Assembly (NCBI GenBank): GCA_964017065.1
Contig: OZ024788.1
Location: forward strand, 13,498,530 to 13,562,529
Reading direction: 5' to 3'
Length of the DNA stretch: 64,000 nt
Source of the DNA: Haliclona indistincta
Lineage: Eukaryota > Porifera > Demospongiae > Haplosclerida > Chalinidae
Below the pieces are notes generated by a model. That model did not search any database. It was not told where the DNA came from and saw nothing but the letters and a program-made list of their open reading frames with translations. The translations under genes were made by a program, and so were the position numbers. Numbering within the stretch: position 1 is the stretch's first letter; every line of letters starts with the position of its first letter. Positions 11,275 to 21,958 of the stretch are shown piece after piece.

Positions 11275-12115
11275 AATACCAGTTACTATCCACATCCTCC
11301 ACTACAACACATATCTTCAAATGATACCATCGTTGACATCGACTGCACTCGACCATGTCAGCAAAGCTCGCAGGCATGCGGCAGTCGCAGAATAGCTGTA
11401 TCTCCTTCACAGCCTTAACTCTAGATTTATTCTCTCGTCCTTCACTTCTAGTTGTCGAAAACATGGACCACTCATTATTTGACAAGCATGTGTGAAGATG
11501 CTCCCTCGTTTTTCTTTGATGGAACAAGAAAGCACTCGGATGTTTACCTGCAGCAAGTGTTGCTGCAAAAGATAATATGGCAAACAAGCTACAATCCGAA
11601 GACCCTCTTTGTTGTTGACATTGTCTGAACCTACATAATAAAATTGTGCATGATGATTGATCACAATAATTATGACGTACCTGACGGTGATAGCATTCTT
11701 CTCAGTGCATATTATTGCTGCTATATCTGCCTCTCTAATGCTCCTCTAATACAAGCGTTTTCCTCTCTAATATCTGCCTCTCTAATACAAGCGTTTGCAA
11801 ACTTACCAACTCTTTAGCTTGCTTAGACAACCCTCTCCAGTAAAACCTCTCTGCAGCTCTCCTCCACGTCTTCGTCATGCCAAAGTGCCCCGATGTAGGA
11901 TCTGCATGGCACGACTGCAGAATTCTTTTCTCAGTGTTCCTTCTCATCGGTTACTACCTTTACCAAGCGCTTTTTCCTTTTCAAAAAAACTTCTCCCTTC
12001 TTGACGATTAGCATGGCAGCTCTCTTTCTCACTGCTCGTTTCTTTTCCTTCGACAACCCATCCGGGTAAGTTCGCTGAACGGCGTAATCAATGGCTAGGT
12101 CCAGAAGGGATAGTA
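11275..12115 (-). pseudogene. Remnant of an integrase gene with PHD finger
   Basis: Read on the minus strand, 12115-11800 encodes an integrase-type H2C2 zinc-binding region: KKGEVFLKRKKRLVKVVTDE, a frame break, then CHADPTSGHFGMTKTWRRAA and RFYWRGLSKQAKEL. After an AT-rich spacer, 11400-11275 encodes a PHD-like finger: FCDCRMPASFADMVECSRCQ, RWYHLKIC, NWYCTYC. In known animal genomes this zinc-binding motif plus PHD pairing occurs in KRBA2-like/Ginger-type integrase genes. The catalytic DDE core that should lie between is absent, so this is an internally deleted, frameshifted relic. The H-x3-C spacing inside the finger departs from the usual H-x2-C. Confidence 0.6.
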
Positions 12116-12186
12116 CCTGTTTGCCTACTCCTGCTTAGCCTACTCCCATTTTGCCTACTTACAGCCCCAAAGGGACGTTTTGCCTA
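12111..12186. repeat. Dispersed repeat, inverted partner of 22722-22805
   Basis: GCCTACTCCCATTTTGCCTA, CTTACAGCCCCAAAGGGACG and TTTTGCCTA here match the reverse complement of 22722-22805 at roughly nine positions in ten over about 80 bp. Internally the unit repeats GCCTACTCC. Confidence 0.8.
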
Positions 12187-12197
12187 GTCACGTGCGC

Positions 12198-12244
12198 AAG
12201 CCGCCTTTGGCGGCTTATTAGGGAGGCACGGTAGTGCCTCCCTA
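12198..12244. repeat. Two perfect hairpins side by side
   Basis: AAGCCGCC TTT GGCGGCTT (12198-12216) is followed by TAGGGAGGCAC GGTA GTGCCTCCCTA (12219-12244), stems of 8 and 11 bp with 3-4-nt loops. They lie 670 bp upstream of the Helitron reading frame. They could be transposon termini; I saw no adjacent CTRR end, so this stays open. Confidence 0.7.
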
Positions 12245-12918
12245 TGTAGGGATGGGCAAGAAAACAAAATGGTGGCTACATGCATGTATTAGCGTTCAAA
12301 CGCCGATATTTCCCCTGGTGTTGAATTTTGTATGTCTAAGGACACTTAGGTCTGCCCTCTGGCGTTGCCCCATCCTCACAATAGTCATAAGATTGCTCAA
12401 ATTTTCACTGAAGTGACGAACCTGGAAACGGTGAAAATCGAATTTCGTCATCTTCTTCTTTCTTCTTTCTTCTTTCTTCAGCGCGCCTAGCGTCCTAACG
12501 CAATTCATATGCTGGCCCAAACACCCACGAATAGTCATGAAATTCTTCTGGCATGTGCCTTTTGAACTTAGTTTTTAGCGAAGTAAAAATAATACTTTTG
12601 CTGATTTCACGAGCACGAGCTGTAGCCAGCAATGTATAGGACGCCATTTAAAACACGCACGTGATGTAACGTGAGCGCGCACATGGTGTCGTTGAGTGGC
12701 TTCCGTTTTTGAAATATTGCTGCTCTTTTCCATTCTGTCTGCGAGAATTCATCCATTTCATCCGACTTACGAAGACTGCATCTGTCAATTCTACTTTTCT
12801 TTGGCCTCACCGAAGTCTGCATTTGTGTTCATCGATCGTCTCACAGTCACCGAAGAGTATTTGTAAGTTCAATAACAAAAGGTTAGTTACATAATAATTA
12901 TTTTCTAGTTTGGTAATC
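12245..12918. other. Upstream of Helitron; no gene seen
   Basis: A TTCTTCTTTC run at 12450-12480 and unique sequence. This is probably the 5' region of the Helitron, but its 5' TC end could not be placed. Confidence 0.4.
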
Positions 12919-15000
12919 ATGCCTAGTAGAGCACGTACAAAGCGCACACACAATAAGCTACAATACGGAGAGAATAGAGATAAAATATTGGCTGATAGAA
13001 AGGAAGCATATGGCGTCAATTCTGAGTCTAAGAAAATGGCTTCTAAGATTGCTTCGAAGCAGGCATATAACAAGAATCCTGACGCTAAAAAGTGGTTGTC
13101 AAAGCAGGCTTATGACATCAATCCTGACCGTAAAAAGATGACGTCAAGGGTTGCTTCGAAGCAGGCATATGACAAGAATCCTGACGCTAAAAAGTTGCTG
13201 TCAAAGCAGGCTTATGACGTCAATCCTGACCGTAAAAAGATGACATCAAGGGTTGCTTCGAAGCAGGCATATGACAAGAATCCTGAAGCTAAAAAGTTGC
13301 TGTCAAAGCAGGCTTATGACAAGAACCCCTATCAGAAGAAAGTGTCATCACGTGTTTGGTATCTCAAAAACACGAAGGTTAAGACACAAGCTTGTATGGC
13401 ATATTATGCTAAACACAAAGAAATCATTTCCCACACTAGGAGAAACAAATACTATTTGTCTCCTCCAAAATCTAGTGTAAAGGAAATGTACATCAATGAA
13501 GTAATGAGGGAATTGCTAGCAAATCGTAAAGCAAGAACCGAGGTTATGAAAGCTTTTAAAGAGCAGCCTATAGCAAAGCGATTGGCTAGAATCTCTTATC
13601 GTGTTGCATGTAGAATAGCAGCTCGCAGGCTGGTTCATGAAGCCTTAAAGAAGCGTAAGGAATATGCTGCTGAATTGATTAAATCTGCTAAAAGTATCAA
13701 TGCACTGAGTATCAAAACCAGAGATGACTTTGGTGAAGGCATTCATTGCAAAAGATCATGTGATCCATACTTCCATGAAGCATCGTATGTAAAGGATGAT
13801 GATGATTCAGATGTGCCTGATCGTATTGATCCTTCTAGCCAGCCTCGTGATGAAATGCCGTGTACCAGTGATTGTAAGCCAATCATTGATGATGAAGTCA
13901 ATGCAATTGTTAGACTAAAGAATGCCTTTACTCTTCCAATGCATGAGTTACGACAAGCATTACAATCATGTGATGACTGCCCAAATGAACGCCAAAAGAT
14001 GGGTCATTCTTTGGCATGTCATCAAACTGGTAGTATGTGTAATAGTGAGCTTCGTATTTTACGAGCAGCTTCAGCACATCATAAAGTACTGAGAACGTTT
14101 ATGCGTCGAGTATATCGTGCAAAGGCAAGTCACAAATCCCTTGCTGGGATTGATCGTGCCCTAGGTGAAGGTGATTACAAGCATTTACTTTATGCAACTG
14201 GAAAGAGCTATGCTGACTTACTAACAACTAATGATTTTGTTGGTGAGGAAGGCTCCTCAATAAACAACTTGTTTTTTAGAGTGCTGAACTTAGAAACCAC
14301 CTTGCAGTTACAGCATGCTCTAGTCATATCCAAACTTGAAAAAGAGTGGAATGATGATGCTGAAAACGTGTGTTGTAGCTGTCAATGCTTGTTTCAGAGA
14401 AAATCTGTCACAAAAGTCAACTTCTCAAAGCATTTTGATTCGGACATTGGGTCAGAGCTAGTAGACTATATACTGAAGCACACTCCTCCAGGCGAGGATG
14501 AAACACTCTATATGTGTAGCTACTGTAAACCCAAAATCAAAGCCGATGTATTGCCACCAAGATGTGTTTTAAATGGTTTGGAAACCGTACCCATTCCATC
14601 TGAGCTTGATAAACTTGATGCCCTTAGCAAACAGTTCATTCAACTTGCTAAATGCTTTCAGACAGTAGTTAGACTAGGCACGTACACCTGCAAAGTGCCT
14701 GTGTACAACTCATTGAAAGCTTGCAAGGGTAGTGTGTTTTTCCTACCTTTGCCATTCAATAAAACGTGTGAAACGCTGTCCAGTGTTGAAGGATCAGCAA
14801 AGTCTGGTGTTGCATCACCGGAATTGTACATACTAGTGAATGGTAAACCCACAAAATCTAATGTTGTCTGGCGTTCTCTGGTCAATATAGACCGTGTGAA
14901 AGCAGCTATTAGAAAGCTAAAAGAGATTCACAAACTTTATAAGTCAGTAGAAGCAGACGTAGAAGCAGATGAAACTAGAAGCAGAAGTAGAAGCAGATGA
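12919..15000 (+). pseudogene. Helitron protein, N-terminal part (693 codons)
   Basis: I start at the ATG at 12919 (MPSRARTKRTHNKLQ). Residues about 30-150 are a very basic tandem repeat with a 35-residue period (KQAYDKNPDAKKLLS alternating with NPDRKKMTSRVAS). A cysteine cluster (CCSCQCLFQRK ... MCSYCKPK) near residues 490-535 is followed by a conserved-looking PSELDKLDALSKQFIQLAKC segment, typical of the region preceding the Rep domain in animal Helitrons. The C-terminus is artificial: a short GAAGCAGA-type direct repeat (14945-14998) has shifted frame and adds a serine-arginine tail before the stop. The continuation is in the next frame, which overlaps by 32 bp. Confidence 0.85.
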
Positions 15001-16441
15001 AACTACACAAAAAGTAATAGAAGTGGCTAACAATGCAACCACTAAGATGCTAGATAAGGCTACTGCTGACAATATAGCTGGTTATCAGTCCTATACTATT
15101 AGGTGTTTAGATAATCAGATTCCAACTGTTTCTGACATAGACCAATACAAGTTGGTTAATGTTACAGAAGCACCTATTCACAGTAGATTGAAAGACTTAG
15201 ATGTTATGTGCTTTCCTGTACTCTACCCAAATGGGAAATTTGGTGAGAATCATCCTCGCAACAAAGAAATCACTTTGAGCTTTAGCGAGTTTGTCAAACA
15301 ACGTTTGCATAACAAAGACTCACGATTTCGCAAAGATGCTTCATATGTTTTTTATCTGCTGAATCAAAAAACCCTACGTGAAGTAGGTAACGGCGTCTAC
15401 AATGTCCTTCATTCCTCACGAGGAGTTGCTATGTCAGTTAAGCAGCTACTAGCTAAGGTTGAAGCCTCTGATGAACGGTTAGAAGCAAGCCTCTTCACAA
15501 TGCTTCAGTCAGTACGCAGTAGCAAACAGTACTGGTGGCAGCGTAAGAGTGATCTCAAGTGCATGGTGCGTAACTGGGGATCACCAACATTGTTTCTCAC
15601 ATTCAGTTGTGCTGAATATGAGTGGAGTGACATGGCTCGTTACCTCAGGAAGGTAAATGATGTCCCTCCAAGTTACGATATAGGAAGACTTTGCACAGAA
15701 GATCCTATATCGGTTTCTCGAAAATTTTCTGAGAAATTTCATGCCTTCTTTCGCATTGTCATATGTAAAGGTCAGATATTGGGTGAAGTAGAGCACTTCT
15801 ACTGGAAGAAGGAGTATCAAGCCAGAGGTGCACCTCATTACCACGTCCTGTTGTGGATAAAAGATGCACCTGTTATTGGCTGTGATGACTCAGTTGCTGT
15901 ATTGAAATGGATCCAGGAAAGGGTTACTTGTCACATACCTGACAAGAAAACCAGTCCTGAATTGCATGAGCTCGTCACAAGATATCAAATGCATAAGTGT
16001 AGTGCATATTGCAAGCGCAGACGAAAGGTCGGCAGTACGTTCATAACTTACTGTAAGTTTGGCTTTCCTCGTCCAGCTTGTGAAACAGGTATTGTGCACT
16101 CTGTAGAAGACTCTCTTAAAACTCGTAAGAAAATCTACGAACTTCCACGAACAGAGTCAGAGGTTAGAGTGAATGACTATAATCCTCTGATTCTGTTATT
16201 GTGGAAAGCCAACATTGACATACAGTTTGTGTCTGAGTCTTCTCTTGCATTAGCTCATTACGTTAGTGGGTATGTCACTAAAGCAGAAAGAAGCAACATG
16301 CAAGACATTTGGAGAGAAATCCAAGACTGTAAGAGCATTTATAGGAAGCTCTACAAATTTGGAATGAAAGCTTTGAGCTCACGAGAGTGTGGTTTGTATG
16401 AGGCTGCCGATTTGTTGTTGGGTGACCGACCACTTGACTGA
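14969..16441 (+). pseudogene. Helitron Rep (HUH) domain
   Basis: This frame contains the Helitron-like N-terminal signature: DLDVMCFPVLYPNGKFGENH near residues 75-95, GSPTLFLTFSCAEYEWSD near 205-222, LCTEDPISVSRKFSEKFHAF near 244-263, and the HUH metal-binding motif GAPHYHVLLW near 285-295. Near residue 430 HYVSGYVTKAE provides the Tyr residues of the nicking motif. Known Helitron Rep proteins nick and rejoin single strands for rolling-circle transposition. The frame ends at 16441 by a frame break; its natural continuation (TEKSEAIQFVNVSMPHKRNQ) is in the next frame from about 16430. Confidence 0.9.
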
Positions 16442-17130
16442 AAAATCAGAAGCAATACAGTTTGTAAATGTATCTATGCCTCACAAACGAAATCAACGAC
16501 TCAAAAGTCACACGGCTTTGACGGAGCTTTCAAAGTCAGATCCTGATAGTGAGGATTTATTTGAGTTGAATCTTGTAGACAAATATTATCCCGATCGTCC
16601 CGATAAGCTTGAGGACGTGTGTCTTTATGACATTGTCGCTAATTACAGTTGGTATCACACCATTGTCAAAGGTGTGAAACAAACTGAATTCAAAAGGCGT
16701 GGCAAACCTGTGTTACCCAATCACAAGTTATATGATTTGAGAAATGAAAATCAGAAAGAAGATTATTACTATTCTCTAATCATGCTTTTTGTGCCTTTCC
16801 GAAATGAGAGTGAGCTTTTACTAGAAGACGAAACTGCTGAAGAAGCATTTAATCGTCATTTTCCTGACACTGATGAAAACCGTTGCTTGACTCCCCACAC
16901 TCGATTACAGCAGATGCTTGAATGTAATCGTAGTGTTAAACTAATCAATGAAGCCAGAAAATCTGATTGTCCAGAGCAAAAGGTTGATAGTGAAGGTGAA
17001 GGTGAAGTTACAAGCTCCACCATTAGCACTCTCCAATCAAGAGTGTTTACTTGCTCATTGACTGAGAAAATTGCTGAGTTGCAAGAACAAAGAATAATGG
17101 TAGTAACGTTTTTTCCTACACGCAAGCACA
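16430..17130 (+). pseudogene. Helitron linker between Rep and helicase
   Basis: Continues the Rep frame after a shift at about 16430. It encodes DKYYPDRPDKLEDVCLYDIV and FNRHFPDTDENRCLTPHTRL, the segment that normally leads into the PIF1 helicase of animal Helitrons. At the end LTEKIAELQEQR runs directly into MVVTFFPTRKH. The second piece belongs far downstream in a complete helicase, so several hundred residues with the Walker A and B motifs have been lost by internal deletion. A further shift at about 17128 separates FFPTRKH from the NNKMLKSLPG continuation. Confidence 0.8.
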
Positions 17131-18637
17131 ATGTGACGAGCTAAACAATAAAATGCTCAAATCTCTTCCTGGTAAATCATTCGAACTAGAATGTACTGAT
17201 GATGTTGACGAAACTGTCAGTAAACTTAAGTGGACAAAAACTGCTGACAAACAACTCCATAAATTAAACCATGATTGCAACATGACTGGAGGACTGCAAA
17301 GTATTCTAGTGTTAGCTATTGGAGCACGTGTTATGTTACGCCATAACGTTGACACAAAGAAAGGTCTAGTCAATGGTTCATTGGGTACAGTTACTGCAAT
17401 AACTAAACAATTTGTAACTGTACAATTTGATCACCTGACCAGCCCATATCAGGTTGAAAGGGTCAAGAGCAGATTCGTTGTTATGAAAAACTACTATGTT
17501 CGTCGAGAACAATTTCCGTTGATTTTGGCATATGCTGTTACTATACACAAGTCACAGGGATTGTCCCTGGACCATGCCATTATTGATCTGTCGGATAAAG
17601 TTTTTTGTGCTGCAATGGCTTATGTTGCTTTGTCAAGAGTAAGATCACTCACGGGCTTGCATCTCCTCTCATTTGATCCAAAGTCCATTATAGTCAGCAA
17701 TCAATCTTTAGAGGAGTATAATCGTCTACGTAAAATGTATAGACCTGATCTTCCTCTGTACACCATTCCTGTTCAACGGGCTTCTAAACGTAAGCTTGTT
17801 GGAAAACCTGATACTGACCAAGTAGATACTGTGGTTGTTCCCAGCAAGAAAATAAAATGCTCACAAACCACTACCAAGCAACATAAAGCACCTGTTAGCA
17901 CCCAAGGCACTAAGCGTAAACGATCTAGCACTGTGCCTGTTCAAACTGCTAAACCAGCCAAAAGAGCTTGTAATAGCAGTGCTCCTAACAAGCAACTACA
18001 CACTACTGCTAGTACACAAAATGATGATTGCTTAATTACAGGGTCATTTGATCCAGTACGTACACAAAGATGGCCGTACAACTACTATCCTGTAGACTTA
18101 GAATGGCAACAAAATGCTTGCGCTACTCTTGGTCTAGAACACCATCATCCACCACCCAGACATAGAGGTGGTGGTGCTAGTGTGCCTCTCACTCCGCCTG
18201 ATCACAACCATACTAAAGACATAGTTGGTGATGGGAACTGTATGTTCCGTTCCTTTTCATATGTGATCACTGGTTCACAAGCTCAGCACATGGCAGTACG
18301 CCAAGCTATATTAGATCATATGGTAGCAATCTCCCATCTGTTGTATGCTCACCAGTATGATTTGTTTGCAGGTTACTCAAGTGTACAACAGTACATAGAG
18401 CGTACTAAAATGAATCAAAACAAGACTTGGGGCTCTGACATTGAGATAATAACCTTATCTCATCTCATCAACACGTGCATTTTTACCTACAGTACACAAG
18501 ATCAAAATTGGTACAGGTTTAGTCCACATTCTGTTGATAGAACCTTGCCTGATGACATAACACAAAGAGCAATGTATTTGAGATATCTCCCTGGGCATTA
18601 TGATGTTGTCCTTAGAACATTATCTCCAACTGTATAG
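17130..18637 (+). pseudogene. PIF1-like helicase C-terminus fused to OTU protease
   Basis: The first 190 residues are the end of a PIF1/RecD-type helicase: LVLAIGARVMLRHNVDTKKG, LVNGSLGTV, then AVTIHKSQGLSLDHAIIDL and YVALSRVRSLTGLHLLSF (the last conserved motifs). A lysine- and threonine-rich linker (about 215-340) leads to an OTU cysteine protease domain from about 350: VGDGNCMFRSFSYVITG holds the catalytic Asp/Cys box, WGSDIEIITLSHL follows, and PGHYDVVL supplies the catalytic His. OTU domains are known in several animal Helitrons; they may remove ubiquitin from host or element proteins, but that role is inferred. The frame ends naturally at 18637. Confidence 0.9.
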
Positions 18638-20209
18638 TCATGTTCTACATTACCATGTAAAGTGAAATGTATTGAGCTCTATACAGAGTGACGGATGAGC
18701 ATGCTAAAATTTCTGTTCTCCATCAATCATGCATTTGAATTGGTCGACCACTGGTGGTTCACCCCTATAGAGCACCATATGTGGAGTTATTGGGGTGACA
18801 TGTTCGCTGTGAGGTGTTAATACCGGGTATCAGTATTGATAAATGACCAGTGCTCCTCTGCTATAACTCCACCTTGTCCTCCAACCAATGATCAGCTGAG
18901 CTTGAGTGTGTTCATAAAAAAAGAGGTTGTCATGTTCCCGGTATGCATGTGCATAATTATGTGCACATGAATGTACACACTCGCCCAGTGGACACCATTC
19001 AATTAAATTTTTGAGAGCCAATCCTTGTCAACAACATGTGAAGTATAGTGTTGTCTGTATGCTTCGCTATCTGTGCACATGATTATTACATTATTGTTTC
19101 TTACAGATGGGTCAATCGCACTAGTATATGTGCGTGGTCTTTATATAAGACCAAATAATTTTTCCACTCTGTGAGACTGCACCTTGTCGTTGGTAGAGTG
19201 GCTAAGTATCCATTGTGGCTGCTGGTTTAAAATTCCTAACGTCACATTTGGAGAAACTGAGACAGTCTCATAGTTTTTCCAAAGATGAACTAAAGGTACT
19301 AGAATAACTACAATTTGCAATTGATTGACTGACTTATTTTTTATTGTTGCAGGTGATGATACTAATGACATTGGTTGATCAACACAATAGCTTCTTAACT
19401 AAATATTTATGATAATATTTTTAATAAAAATAATTTTAATAATAAATTATTATAACTGACAATCATCAAAGTTTCGGTCACTTTAGTTACTGCATCTCAG
19501 TCTCTCCATAAGAAAATTTCAGACTCGATATATACACTTAATAGGGTTTTGAATGTGGCTGTTTTCTCCGAATTGTCGGAGCGAGAAATCGACGCGCTTC
19601 AAACGCTACAATTAAATGGACCAGTCTTCACTCTTTGCGGCCCACAAACGTACAGAACATTTTTGCACTCTGCAACGGTTTTCCTGGATGCTGATTTGCC
19701 ACATGATTAGTAGGCTAGCACATCGACCATGGCGATCCAGAACAGCAATTGCTATTTTAACGGACATGAAAAATTGTAGTCACGTGACTGAAGACCGCTC
19801 CCATATCCATGGCAACAAGACTCACAAGATGAAATTCAATGAACTCGGAATAATGACAAGCTATTAAACTTGAGTATGAAGTCGGATAATGAAAGTGATT
19901 ATGAGGTTGACTTATAGTCCCCGCCCAGTCAATAAACTTATTAATTAAGCCAGATTTCTCATAAGCTATCTGAGCTATATGATACGGTATATACGGCGGA
20001 GTATAATCAGTGCGGCGGTGCCCACGATGTCCATGCACTGATGCATGCAGTAATTGATGAACCAATATCTTCTTAGAAACATGCTAACAATAAAATTATT
20101 TTTCTAGTTTAAGAAACGTTGATAATAAATAATTTTAATACACTGTATACATGTAGAAAAAAATAATCCGGCCGGCGTGAATAAATAAATTTTAACAAAA
20201 AAAGGATAC
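18638..20209. other. No gene seen
   Basis: Probably contains the Helitron 3' flank, but no CTRR-terminated hairpin could be fixed. ATCGACGCGCTTCAAACG at 19588 recurs at 23192 inside the TTAA-flanked element, so a related short repeat is present at 19500-19620. Otherwise AT-rich. Confidence 0.5.
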
Positions 20210-20693
20210 AAACAAGAAAGAAAAAGATTTCTTATGAAATCAAAAGGATGTAGGGATGGAGATGCAATGAAAAAATCTGCCACTGGTCCACAATGTAAAC
20301 CAACAAGCTATAGATAACAAGGAATGGTAACACGTACGATTGACTGGATCATAATAGACCATCATCCCTACATCAGTGGCTGCAAAAATTATAAGATAAT
20401 CAGTCATCATGCAAACTTAATTCATCACAAAATTAATAAAGACTAATTTAATGCAAGCCATGCATGTGTCGTTCAACAGCCGGCTAGCTATATATATATA
20501 TATTATTATATCTTAAACTGCAGCCACTGATGTAGGGATGATGGTCTATTATGATCCAGTCAATCGTACGTGTTACCATTCCTTGTTATCTATAGCTTGT
20601 TGGTTTACATTGTGGACCAGTGGCAGATTTCTTCATTGCATCTCCATCCCTACATCCTTTTGATTTCGTAAGAAATCTTTTTCTTTCTTGTAT
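20210..20693. mobile_element. Foldback element, family FB-A copy 1
   Basis: Left arm 20210-20390 (GAAAGAAAAAGATTTCTTAT ... CCTACATCAGTGGCTGC) is the near-perfect reverse complement of the right arm 20518-20693. The centre (20391-20517) is AT-rich with a TATATATA run. The arms share most of their length with the element at 25199-25509 (TCAAAAGGATGTAG, CACTGGTCCACAATGTAA, CCTACATCAGTGGCTGC), so the two belong to one family. A + strand frame crossing the right arm into the LINE is a chance fusion. Confidence 0.85.
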
Positions 20694-20704
20694 TATCTAC
20701 GCGC

Positions 20705-21623
20705 GCGCGTACAGAATCACTATAACTTTCCATGGGAAGCTAAATCCTCTCACTGGACGTAGCTTATTTGAGACATTTGTTGTGCCTACCTTGTTGTATG
20801 GTTGTGAAACCTGGATACTCTCTGAATCCCATCTACAAATTCTGGAGTCTTTTCAAGCTGAGATTGGAAAGCAGATTTTGGGGTTGTCTAAATTCCACTC
20901 TAACACCAGTACCTTGATTGGTCTTCACTGGCCCTCTGTTAAGGCACGCATCCTTATTCGAAAGCTCAATTTCCTGGCTAGAGTTCTAGTAAATGACGAT
21001 AACATAAGTTCTCGAGTTTTTCGTACTCTGGCCTCGGATGATGTTTATGAAATCAGTCTGGTACAACAATGCCGTTTTCTGGAGAGCTTCTTTGGCACCA
21101 ATTTCCTGCAACTCTGTCTTCACAATCCTCCTGATGCACTTTCAATTGTTCATGATGCGAAGCAAGATATTCTTGCGAGTGACTGGGAAGGAACACTAGC
21201 GGAGTCCAAGTCTCATCCCTCGCTCTCACTTGTGTCAGCTACAGCTAATATTGCCTCAAGTTGGAACAGCATATGGGATGAGGCACTTGAGCTGGGTGTT
21301 CGTGGAACTAAGCTAATGCAGAGGCTTTTTAATGCTCTTTCAAGACCGACCTTTGGTGAGAGACTATGTCCTCATTGTGGCGATAAAATTCCATCGAACT
21401 ATTATGAACATCTGTTTTCAAGTCATCTACCTGAGTCAAAATACAGCACTGAGACCACAATACAATGGCTGGAGAACAAGAACTTTCATGATCTTATTAA
21501 CCTTGCTGAGAAAATCTCATGTCTAAAGTTCACAGACTGACTCTATATTTTTTACTTCATCTACTTAGTTCTTGTTTTTGTCATTATTATCCCGTAGAGG
21601 GCAACAGTAAAAAAAAAAAAAAA
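20705..21623 (+). pseudogene. LINE C-terminal fragment with poly(A) tail
   Basis: Downstream of the foldback element the frame reads GRSLFETFVVPTLLYGCETW, the thumb/connection region just after the RT domain of many LINEs, then IGKQILGLSKFHSNTSTLIG and a C-terminal CPHCGDKIPSNYYEHLFSSH zinc knuckle, ending at 21540. A 68-bp 3' UTR is followed by 15 A (21609-21623). All RT catalytic motifs are absent, so it is a 5'-truncated copy. The apparent N-terminus of the long frame (from 20620) lies in the neighbouring foldback arm and is not part of the LINE. Confidence 0.8.
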
Positions 21624-21644
21624 TGGCTTGTTTATAGCACTGGT

Positions 21645-21735
21645 CGGTCAGCTGGTTCCGGAGGTGCAGCGGTTTAGTGCGGTGGCTTGTAGTGCAAATG
21701 TTCAGGGTTCGATTCCCGCTCAGTACTTATTAATT
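21645..21735 (+). mobile_element. tRNA-like SINE head with pol III boxes
   Basis: GGTTCGATTCC at 21706-21716 is a perfect B box, and GCGGTTTAGTGCGGTGGC (about 21668-21685) resembles a tRNA D arm/A box about 25 bp upstream, the usual spacing. The acceptor and T stems do not pair fully, so this is not a functional tRNA but a tRNA-derived SINE or tRNA pseudogene. It follows directly after the LINE poly(A). Confidence 0.6.
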
Positions 21736-21809
21736 AATTTTTTAAATTTTTTTTCCCAGAAAACTTAAGTTTTTTTTAACTAAGTCGATCGTCGGGACAG
21801 CTTGCAGAT

Positions 21810-21958
21810 CCAGTGAAGGACGAAGGCCCTGTTTAGGACGACCCTCTCGACGATCTTTAGCCAGGGCCGAAGGCCCGGTTTAGGACGACCCTCCCGACGA
21901 TCCTTAGGCTTACCAAGGGCCGAAGGCCCGGTTTAGGACACCCTCCCGACGATCCTTA
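21810..21958. repeat. GGGCCGAAGGCCCGGTTTAG tandem repeat
   Basis: Three degenerate copies of GGCCGAAGGCCCGGTTTAGG followed by ACCCTCCCGACGATCCTTA (period about 60-66 bp). A fourth copy continues at 22619-22665 after the inserted element, showing that the array was split. Confidence 0.9.

Larger units (their letters stand above)
12919..18637 (+). mobile_element. Helitron with C-terminal OTU domain, internally deleted
   Basis: Four consecutive + strand frames make up one decayed Helitron RepHel-OTU gene. In order: a basic repeat-rich N-terminus and cysteine domain (12919-15000), a Helitron-like Rep/HUH domain (14969-16441), the region leading to the helicase (16430-17130), and the C-terminal end of a PIF1-type helicase fused to an OTU cysteine protease domain (17130-18637). 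Joins at about 14970-15000, 16430 and 17128 are frame breaks. The helicase Walker A and B half is missing, so the copy cannot transpose by itself. Exact termini (5' TC, 3' hairpin plus CTRR) were not found by eye, so the coordinates cover the coding part only. Confidence 0.9.

Noticed and set aside
20620..20704. N-terminus of the LINE frame as protein
   Set aside because: This stretch is the right arm of the foldback element, in frame by chance.
21645..21735. A genuine tRNA gene
   Set aside because: B box is perfect, but the acceptor and T stems do not pair over their full length; a SINE or tRNA pseudogene fits better.
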